Below are positions 1-5,244 of a DNA stretch of 8,860 bases, one piece after another. The translations under genes and the position numbers were made by a program. Location of the stretch: assembly GCA_002317225.1 (NCBI GenBank), contig DCIW01000023.1, positions 1-8,860 of the forward strand, in the 5' to 3' direction. The number at the start of each line of letters is the position of its first letter. The first letter of the stretch is position 1. This stretch comes from Prevotellaceae bacterium UBA1716 (lineage in GTDB: Bacteria > Bacteroidota > Bacteroidia > Bacteroidales > Bacteroidaceae). The notes beneath the pieces are model-generated. The model searched no databases. It saw only the letters and a list, made by a program, of their open reading frames with translations, and was not told where the DNA came from.

Positions 1-353
1 TTAATTCAGCAGACCCTAATTATTTTCAGCCCAACAAATCCTACGTATATGGTATTTTTATAACACAGTTATGGTAATAAGTTTAACCTTAAGAATCTAA
101 TTAGTGGGAAGAGTGATACTATGATTGTTCGATGCAGTCGTCAAATTGCTGTTTGACATTATATATTGCATACTTGAAATGTTAATCATGACTAAAAATC
201 GTTAATTACATATTACATCCAATTGCAAATTATCCCCACTAAGCCACCTTTCTACCTTTATAATTACAATTTATTGATAATTAAATAGTTAATAATTACT
301 ATTAAGTAATAATATTTTTATAATAATATAATATAGGGGTGGAAAATCAGGCT

Positions 354-393
354 TGTAACATTGTAACATTGTAACATTGTAACAACGTAACAA
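354..393. repeat. Five-copy 8-bp tandem repeat (TGTAACAT)
   Basis: Three exact copies of TGTAACAT (354-361, 362-369, 370-377) are followed by TGTAACAA (378-385) and CGTAACAA (386-393). The regular 8-bp period and the shared GTAACA core make this a genuine tandem array, not general AT-richness. Nothing nearby shows its role. It could be a slipped-strand microsatellite, a cluster of protein-binding sites or an edge of a former mobile element. The period is too short and there are no spacers, so it is not CRISPR. Confidence 0.85.
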
Positions 394-487
394 AATCCAT
401 TCAACTTTTTCCAGGGTAGTACAAAATTGTGCCTTTTACTGATTTCAGTAGACACTTTTTAAGTTGTTTACTGAGTATGTTGCCAAA

Positions 488-513
488 CCTGTGCCCTAAT
501 TCGAGGGCACCGG
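488..513. repeat. Strong hairpin / inverted repeat
   Basis: GTGCCCT (491-497) pairs perfectly with AGGGCAC (504-510) across the six-base loop AATTCG. After one mismatch, CC (488-489) pairs with GG (512-513). The 8-bp palindrome GTTCGAAC follows at 513-520. There is no T-tract on either side, so it is not a standard terminator. The TTCGAA resembles a tRNA T-loop, but no T-stem or other tRNA arms can be drawn. An attachment, recombinase or protein-binding site, or a structured RNA piece, are all possible. Confidence 0.6.
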
Positions 514-519
514 TTCGAA

Positions 520-642
520 CTACATAACCCAAGCAGTCATCATTAGCGAGTCGGGTGTATATGCGTGGTATTCGGCAGCAAATTGATAACGTAATGCAGA
601 CAATTGCAAATCTTCTGTTTCTTGCTTTTTTGCTTTGCCCAT
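520..642 (-). CDS. Doubtful 40-residue protein, possibly a decayed gene
   Basis: On the minus strand an ATG at 642-640 opens a 40-codon frame ending in TAG at 522-520. It begins MGKAKKQETEDLQLSALRYQ and ends with TAWVM. The composition (basic start, amphipathic middle, Tyr/Glu-rich) looks more protein-like than the other frames across this region. An approximate -7 element on the same strand, TGTATTTG at 768-761, has one mismatch to TAnnTTTG, and I see no -33 partner. I do not recognise the product. The abrupt stop after TAWVM suggests either a chance frame or the truncated N-terminus of a longer protein. A 122-codon frame overlaps on the same strand and has a poor composition. Low confidence that anything here is translated. 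Confidence 0.2.
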   Translation of the reverse strand: MGKAKKQETEDLQLSALRYQFAAEYHAYTPDSLMMTAWVM

Positions 643-838
643 ATTGCAGAAATTTTAATTTAACGTTTTTCAGGGCAAGACAACGTACAGTGGGGCAGTG
701 GATGTTACGGGGTGGTGTTCTATTTGGTTTATTTTTTATTAAAATAAGGAATTTTGTGTGCAAATACAATGTTTTTAAGGGAAAGTGATGAATTTCTGCA
801 TTTTTTTATTGCTGAATGATGAAAAAAATAAAAAAAGA

Positions 839-870
839 TTTGGATTTAGTAATAAAATGTTGTATATTTG
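839..870 (+). promoter_or_regulatory. Bacteroidota housekeeping-type promoter
   Basis: TTTG at 839-842 and TATATTTG at 863-870 are separated by 20 bases. This matches the known Bacteroidetes primary sigma consensus (-33 TTTG, 19-21 bases, -7 TAnnTTTG) without mismatch. Transcription would start near 876-879, giving a leader of about 55 nt before the ATG at 933. The leader is AT-rich just before the start codon, as is usual in this phylum. No other equally good promoter lies before the terminator at 3571-3605, so this one probably drives all three genes. Confidence 0.8.
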
Positions 871-932
871 CACTATTAAAGGCACGTATTGTGCACCAAC
901 GTGATTTTATTAATTTTTTAAATATAAACCAT

Positions 933-1619
933 ATGAAGAAAAATCTACTTTTTGCCGCTATGTTTTTGGGCTTAGTAGGCAATGCTATGGCGGACGATGT
1001 TACCACAGCTACTTATGGTAATGCGACTGGCAACACAGAACGTACTCTCACTGTGGCTCTCAACCACTCTGCAGACTACTGTGCTTTCCAGCTCGACCTC
1101 ACTTTACCATCAGGCACAACCGTTGATGAAACAAAGTTGACAGCTAAGGCTCCACTTATCAATGGTGGCAAGATCACCATTAGCGGAACTGAAGAATCAA
1201 CAGACTTCGTTCTCGCAGGAAACAAACAGACTGATGGCAAGTATCGTATCGTTGGTTACAACTTGGGTAACGCAAACATCGGTACTGGCGAAGTTCTCCT
1301 CACTATTCCTTTGAAGACTACTGAAGGCGTAGCTTTCAATGCAGGTGCAGTTACTGCAAGCAATGTTGCTTTCGTTAAGAAGACTGTATCAGGCGAAACA
1401 ACTACTCTCTCAGAAGTTACTTTGAATGCAAATGCTGATCAGAGACTTTGGGGTGATGTGAACAAGGACAAAAAGGTTAATGCGTCTGACGTAGATGCTG
1501 CCATTTCGGCTACGGCATCAGGTAATTCTGAAGGACTTGATCACTTTGCAACAAATACAGGAATTGAAGGTACTTTCAAGGCCACAGACATTAATAATGT
1601 AATCAATTACGCAAAATAA
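933..1619 (+). CDS. Exported protein with cohesin-like domain and dockerin-like tail
   Basis: A 228-residue secreted protein. Residues 1-20 (MKKNLLFAAM...NAMA) are a clear Sec signal peptide, with cleavage expected before Asp21-Asp22. Residues about 23-168 form a beta-rich domain with the alternating pattern of the cohesin/CBM2-3 fold (TLTVALNHSADYCAFQLDL, then LPSG). Residues 173-226 are dockerin-like. The first calcium loop is well formed, with Asp175, Asn177, Asp179 and Asp186 at positions 1, 3, 5 and 12. The second (Asn208, Gly210, Glu212, Asp219) is degenerate. There is no catalytic domain. The frame is open back to 816, but ATG 933 is chosen because the signal peptide starts there and the promoter lies inside the extension. 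The next gene begins 7 bases after the stop. By family knowledge, dockerins bind cohesins, so this protein may bind the neighbouring product or polymerise. That is inference; the partner is unknown. Confidence 0.88.
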   Translation: MKKNLLFAAMFLGLVGNAMADDVTTATYGNATGNTERTLTVALNHSADYCAFQLDLTLPSGTTVDETKLTAKAPLINGGKITISGTEESTDFVLAGNKQTDGKYRIVGYNLGNANIGTGEVLLTIPLKTTEGVAFNAGAVTASNVAFVKKTVSGETTTLSEVTLNANADQRLWGDVNKDKKVNASDVDAAISATASGNSEGLDHFATNTGIEGTFKATDINNVINYAK

Positions 1620-1626
1620 TTTGAAA

Positions 1627-3306
1627 ATGAAGAAAATTTTAACTACGCTTGTTGCTGCACTCTGTACTTTGGGTGTTTTTGCAGATGACATTGTTGTTAC
1701 AAGCGATTTGAAAAATGGTGCATACGTTGAAGGTGCCGTTCAAATAGGTGCTACAACTAACATAAATGTTTATATCGTTGCAGAAAAGACAATTGCAAGT
1801 GCATTACAATGTGACATATATCTTCCAGAAGGTCTTACTGCCGAATCTGGCAAGTCTACAGTTGAGGACTACGGATTGACATTTACTCCACACCCTGAAC
1901 TTGGTAACTGTGTCCGTTTGATTTGGGCTAACACTCAAGTGGGAACTATTGATGCTCAGACTCCTTTGTTGGCGGCTAAAATTGCAGTTTCAGCTTCAAG
2001 CACTTTGTCTTCAGGTGATGTTCAAGCAAAGACTAATAATCTTGATTTTGCAAAGTCATACAATAATGAAACTGATAATTTTGTTTCATCAATTAAAGTT
2101 CAAAAGACTGCAGTTATCGAAGAACAAGATGCTGAATTTGCTTTGGAAGTTACTCCTTTCGTAATGACAAAGGGTGGTTCATATGATTCTCCAGTGGCTG
2201 TTAATGTTATGATGAAGAATGCAAAATCAATTTATAATGCTTCATTTACCATGACATTACCTGAAGGCTTAAAGATCGCTCAGAAGCAGGTTCTCAACGA
2301 TGATGACGAATATGTAACTTCATATAAGAAGCCTTCATTGGAATCAGCTCATATGAATGCAGCTTATAATGATGATGACGCTGTTATGGCAGTTACTCAG
2401 AAGGTTTCTGGTAATACTGTAACATACAAATTCACATCTGATGGTGATGCTGCATTTAAGAAGAGTGTTTACTTCTCAACAGCATTTACTATTTATTTAC
2501 AGTCTGATGCTTCTATTGAAGATGGAGTTTATAATGTTTCCATGAAGGACATTAAACTTTCAAATACGTCAAATGATTATACAGGTGGCTATTACTTCTC
2601 AACATTCGTAGGCACTCCAACAGAAACTGACCCTATCCTCTACGGTCACTACACAGAAGATATCATCTCTACTTTGAATGGTGGTGTTGCTAAGAACTTC
2701 TGCACAATCGATATGTCTGCTGCTACAGTTGATGAAGGTTGCAAGGTAAATGATGCTCTCGTTTACACAGCTGACAAGACAACTTACGATCGTTCGATTA
2801 CTACTACTTACGGTACAGTATGTTTGCCAATCGAAGCAACAGGTACATTCTACACTCTCTCTGCAGCAACTGCAGATAAGTTGACATTCACTCCTCTTGA
2901 AGGCAAGCTCCCAGCAAACACTCCTGCCATCTTCTCTGGTGCTATCTCTGCAGCTGCTGAAGGTACTGTGACTCCAGGTACTCCAGGTACAGGTGCTACA
3001 GCAAACGGTCTTACTTTGACAGGTACTTATAAGACATTTGAACTTGCTGATGGTGCTGGATATTTCATCTCTAAGGATAAGTTCTATAATGATGGTGCTA
3101 CAGTTAAGGCATTCCGTTCTTACTTCACAGGTACTATCTCTTCTGGCGCTAAGGCTCTCCGCATTGAGATCGAAGATGCTAATGGTGTTCGCGACATCAC
3201 AGACCAGCTCTCTGATCAGGACATCTTCAACCTCCAGGGTATCCGTGTACAGACTGCTAAGAAGGGTGTTAACATCATTAATGGTAAGAAGGTTTACGTT
3301 AAGTAA
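1627..3306 (+). CDS. Exported two-cohesin-like-domain protein with C-terminal sorting-like tail
   Basis: A 559-residue secreted protein. Residues 1-19 (MKKILTTLVAALCTLGVFA) are a signal peptide with cleavage before Asp20-Asp21. Two similar beta domains follow, about 21-160 and 170-325. Each has the cohesin-like strand motif ending in LPEGL (Leu66-Leu70 and Leu211-Leu215). Residues about 375-515 are another beta region (DRSITTTYGTVCLP...) of a kind common in large Prevotella surface proteins, with a flexible Thr/Pro/Gly loop at 446-458. The tail IFNLQGIRV...GVNIINGKKVYVK (533-559) resembles C-terminal anchoring or type IX secretion sorting tails of Bacteroidota, so cell-surface delivery is plausible. 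ATG 1627 is preferred over TTG 1621 because it begins the signal peptide. The spacing of 7 bases from the upstream stop implies one operon. No catalytic residues are recognised. A structural or binding role, perhaps as partner for the upstream dockerin, is inferred. Confidence 0.87.
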   Translation: MKKILTTLVAALCTLGVFADDIVVTSDLKNGAYVEGAVQIGATTNINVYIVAEKTIASALQCDIYLPEGLTAESGKSTVEDYGLTFTPHPELGNCVRLIWANTQVGTIDAQTPLLAAKIAVSASSTLSSGDVQAKTNNLDFAKSYNNETDNFVSSIKVQKTAVIEEQDAEFALEVTPFVMTKGGSYDSPVAVNVMMKNAKSIYNASFTMTLPEGLKIAQKQVLNDDDEYVTSYKKPSLESAHMNAAYNDDDAVMAVTQKVSGNTVTYKFTSDGDAAFKKSVYFSTAFTIYLQSDASIEDGVYNVSMKDIKLSNTSNDYTGGYYFSTFVGTPTETDPILYGHYTEDIISTLNGGVAKNFCTIDMSAATVDEGCKVNDALVYTADKTTYDRSITTTYGTVCLPIEATGTFYTLSAATADKLTFTPLEGKLPANTPAIFSGAISAAAEGTVTPGTPGTGATANGLTLTGTYKTFELADGAGYFISKDKFYNDGATVKAFRSYFTGTISSGAKALRIEIEDANGVRDITDQLSDQDIFNLQGIRVQTAKKGVNIINGKKVYVK

Positions 3307-3352
3307 TCTATACAGAGTGAAATTAATATAATTGTAGAACATTTCTAAATTA

Positions 3353-3538
3353 ATGAAAAAAGACATGAAAAAGATTTATATTGCTCCCTCTGTTGAAACA
3401 GTGAATGTTAAGAAGATGACTATCATTGCAACAAGTGCTGGTGTAGACAAAGGCAAAGGTGCAAGTGATCACTATGCAGACTCTAAGGCAGTGGATTTCG
3501 CCGGCGAAAGCGACTCTTTCTGGTCTTCTGACAAATAA
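3353..3538 (+). CDS. Small Bacteroidales protein of unknown function
   Basis: 61 codons from ATG 3353, or 57 from ATG 3365. The second start gives MKKIYIAPSVETVNVKKMTI, which fits the recurrent N-terminal pattern MKK-x-Y-x-x-P-x-x-E-x-V of short uncharacterised Bacteroidales proteins. I therefore think 3365 may be the true start. The remainder is Lys/Ser/Asp/Gly-rich with a single Trp near the C-terminus (SFWSSDK). There is no convincing signal peptide, transmembrane helix or Cys. It follows the two-cohesin gene by 46 bases and precedes the terminator, so it is probably the last gene of the operon. The function is unknown. A processed peptide, or a small partner or regulator of the surface proteins, are possibilities without direct support. 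Confidence 0.72.
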   Translation: MKKDMKKIYIAPSVETVNVKKMTIIATSAGVDKGKGASDHYADSKAVDFAGESDSFWSSDK

Positions 3539-3570
3539 TTGATCAAACTCACGTAATGTGAACAAATAAT

Positions 3571-3612
3571 AGTGGCGGCTATAATCAATCAATGGTTATA
3601 GCCGCTCTTTAT
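3571..3612 (+). terminator. Hairpin terminator of the cohesin/dockerin operon
   Basis: GCGGCTATAA (3575-3584) pairs perfectly with TTATAGCCGC (3596-3605) around an 11-base loop. It is followed by TCTTTATATA, a modest U-rich tail. It sits 36 bases after the stop of the small protein gene and 34 bases before the fucosidase ATG, which is where a boundary between two transcription units is expected. The tail is not a pure T-run, so termination may be incomplete. The 34-base gap to the next gene holds no clear TAnnTTTG promoter. Confidence 0.7.
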
Positions 3613-3639
3613 ATATATAATAAGGTGTAAATCTAATAT

Positions 3640-4956
3640 ATGAAATCTCATTTCTTCTCCGCTATCCTCACTGCCATACTCTCGCTTAACGCAATTGCCG
3701 TTAATGCACAGGCTGTCTATATCCCTACCAAAGAGAACCTACAGAGTCGTCAAGAATTTGCAGACATGAAGTTTGGCATATTTCTGCACTGGGGCATCTA
3801 TAGCATGTTCGGTCAGGGCGAATGGTATCTCCACAACGCCAATCTCGACCACAAAGAATATGCTAAGGCTGCCCGTGGCTTCTACCCATCTCATTTCGAC
3901 GCAAAGGCATGGGTGGACGCTATCAAAGCTTCGGGTGCAAAATACATCACCATCACTTCGCGTCATCACGACGGATTCTCCATGTGGCACACTCAACAGT
4001 CGGACTACAATATAGTTGATGCCACTCCATACGGCAAGGACGTGCTCAAACTCCTCTCCGACGAGTGCCACAAGCAAGACATACGCCTCCATTTCTACTA
4101 CTCGCATCTCGACTGGACTCGCGAGGACTATCCGCTCGGTCGTACAGGTCATGGCACTCACCGCGACAACTCTCATCCCGATTATCAGCATTATCTCAAG
4201 TTCATGAATGCCCAACTCACCGAACTCCTTACCAATTATGGTCCAATCGGTGCTATTTGGTTTGATGGTTTCTGGGATCATGATGAGGATGCCACTCCGT
4301 TCGATTGGCATCTCGATGAGCAGTACAGTCTTATACATCGTCTCCAACCTTCTTGTCTTGTAGCTAACAATCATCATGTTACGGTTCATCCAGGTGAGGA
4401 CATACAGATCTTTGAGCGTGACATTCCTGGGCAGAATACTGCTGGTCTTTCAGGACAATCCATCTCGCAACTACCTCTCGAGACTTGTCAGACTATGAAC
4501 GGCATGTGGGGTTACAAGATCGTTGACCAGAACTATAAATCTACCGACGAGCTTATCCGCCTTCTCGTAGGCACAGCGGGCAAAGGTGCCAACCTTCTCC
4601 TCAACATCGGCCCTCAGCCTTCAGGCGAACTCCCAGCCACCGCCCTCACTCGTCTCCAAGAACTCGGCCAATGGCTCTCCCTCTATGGCGAATCCATCTA
4701 CGGCACCACTGCAGGCGACATCCAAGATGCCCCCTGGGGCACCTCCACCCGCAAAGGCACCTCTCTCTACCTCCACATCCTCGACTCCACCACCACCTCC
4801 ATCACTTTCCCCCCATCCCTCAAACTCCACTCCGCCACTTGCCTCAATACCCACGCCAAACTCCCACTCAAGAAAACCAAACAAGGCACCATCATCACCC
4901 TCCCCACCATCGAAAAGTGCCCTGATACTATTATTAAAATTATTGGTGTCCGATAA
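3640..4956 (+). CDS. Secreted GH29 alpha-L-fucosidase
   Basis: A 438-residue exo-fucosidase predicted to release terminal alpha-L-fucose from glycans with retention of configuration. Residues 1-23 are a signal peptide (cleavage about VNA-Gln24) without a lipobox Cys, so periplasmic or secreted. GH29 landmarks are KFGIFLHWGIYS (44-55, His50), TSRHHDGFSMW (106-116, His109/His110), the DYNIVDATPYGKDVL segment (122-136) and IWFDG (206-210), in which Asp209 is the expected nucleophile. The acid/base Glu is not certain; Glu259 in FERDIPG is the best candidate by spacing. GANLLLNIGPQPSG (317-329) is another hallmark. The catalytic barrel ends near 350 and a short C-terminal beta domain follows, with no extra CBM. 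The 3' quarter (from about 4590) is unusually C-rich. The pattern looks like the broad-specificity GH29-A branch, though this is inferred from motifs. The GH89 gene follows after a 288-base gap filled by a fold-back repeat. Confidence 0.93.
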   Translation: MKSHFFSAILTAILSLNAIAVNAQAVYIPTKENLQSRQEFADMKFGIFLHWGIYSMFGQGEWYLHNANLDHKEYAKAARGFYPSHFDAKAWVDAIKASGAKYITITSRHHDGFSMWHTQQSDYNIVDATPYGKDVLKLLSDECHKQDIRLHFYYSHLDWTREDYPLGRTGHGTHRDNSHPDYQHYLKFMNAQLTELLTNYGPIGAIWFDGFWDHDEDATPFDWHLDEQYSLIHRLQPSCLVANNHHVTVHPGEDIQIFERDIPGQNTAGLSGQSISQLPLETCQTMNGMWGYKIVDQNYKSTDELIRLLVGTAGKGANLLLNIGPQPSGELPATALTRLQELGQWLSLYGESIYGTTAGDIQDAPWGTSTRKGTSLYLHILDSTTTSITFPPSLKLHSATCLNTHAKLPLKKTKQGTIITLPTIEKCPDTIIKIIGVR

Positions 4957-4967
4957 AACTTTTTATA

Positions 4968-5210
4968 GCACGCAGAGCCGCAGAGAAGCCCCCCAACCCC
5001 CGAAGGGGGCGAACCCAGTCTGATTAGCGAGAGTCGCAGGCTTTGGCTCGTTCCGAGCTTCGCGGCAGAGGTCGCAGAGGCTAGCGCATAGCTATCTAAA
5101 CCGGAGGACTCTGCGTAAAGTGCGGTAAGCACCTCTGCCTTCTCAACTCCCCCTTTGGGGGCGGGGGGGCTTCAAGTGCAACCTCTGCGAGCTCTGCGAC
5201 TCTGCGTGAC
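4968..5210. repeat. Fold-back repetitive element (MITE-like) between GH29 and GH89 genes
   Basis: The ends are inverted repeats. CACGCAGAGCCGCAGAG (4969-4985) matches the reverse complement of 5192-5208 at 16 of 17 positions. A second nested inverted pair, 4985-5011 against 5147-5173, agrees at 23 of 27 positions, and each arm holds its own small hairpin (CCCCC-GAA-GGGGG at 4997-5009, CCCCC-TTT-GGGGG at 5149-5161). GCAGAG occurs four times on the left half and its complement CTCTGC five times on the right half. ATAAAA flanks the element at 4953-4958 and 5211-5216, a possible target duplication. The element is far more GC-rich than its surroundings and encodes no transposase. It is most likely a non-autonomous mobile or extragenic repeat. 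If transcribed it would form a very stable RNA hairpin between the two glycosidase messages. Confidence 0.8.
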
Positions 5211-5244
5211 ATAAAATTTTAACTGGACACCAAAATTAAATAAT

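Larger units (their letters stand above)
1..932. other. Long AT-rich intergenic region, largely non-coding
   Basis: No convincing gene lies in this stretch of more than 900 bases. Positions 1-340 are very AT-rich, with stops in all frames and only small inverted repeats, for example ATTACT at 295-300 facing AGTAAT at 305-310. Positions 354-393 carry a short tandem repeat and 488-513 a hairpin. Longer open frames at 401-769 (minus) and 555-788 (plus) overlap each other and have unlikely compositions (many Cys, Arg, Ile and Phe, no family resemblance). The last 100 bases hold the promoter and leader of the cohesin/dockerin operon. The more GC-rich patch at 400-720 could be the eroded remains of a gene or mobile element, but I cannot identify it. 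Confidence 0.7.

Noticed and set aside
354..393. CRISPR-like array
   Set aside because: Units are 8 bp and contiguous, with no spacers and no cas genes.
491..525. Possible tRNA remnant because of the hairpin next to GGTTCGAAC
   Set aside because: No T-stem, acceptor stem or anticodon arm can be paired; only the TTCGAA resembles a T-loop.
401..769. 122-codon minus-strand frame
   Set aside because: Composition is implausible (dense Arg, Cys and Ile without domain pattern), and it overlaps a more protein-like 40-codon frame. Not supported as a gene.
555..788. 77-codon plus-strand frame
   Set aside because: Hydrophobic and Arg-rich without recognisable features or promoter, and it ends in an AT-rich low-complexity run. 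Probably chance.
816..932. N-terminal extension of the cohesin/dockerin protein from ATG 816
   Set aside because: The extension covers the promoter -33 and -7 elements, and the signal peptide begins exactly at ATG 933.
1621..1626. TTG start for the two-cohesin protein
   Set aside because: ATG 1627 starts a textbook signal peptide two codons later; TTG adds nothing.
2599..3366. 255-codon open frame on the minus strand
   Set aside because: It is antisense to the 3' half of the two-cohesin gene, is rich in Cys and Ser, and has no family resemblance. The plus strand frame has a signal peptide and coherent domains.
3547..3561. Small TCAC/GTGA inverted repeat before the terminator
   Set aside because: Only a 4-bp stem, not distinguishable from chance, and overshadowed by the 10-bp hairpin just downstream.
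4586..5132. Long overlapping frames on both strands at the fucosidase 3' end and in the repeat
   Set aside because: They are by-products of the C-rich, stop-poor sequence and give low-complexity Pro/Ser or Gly/Glu translations.
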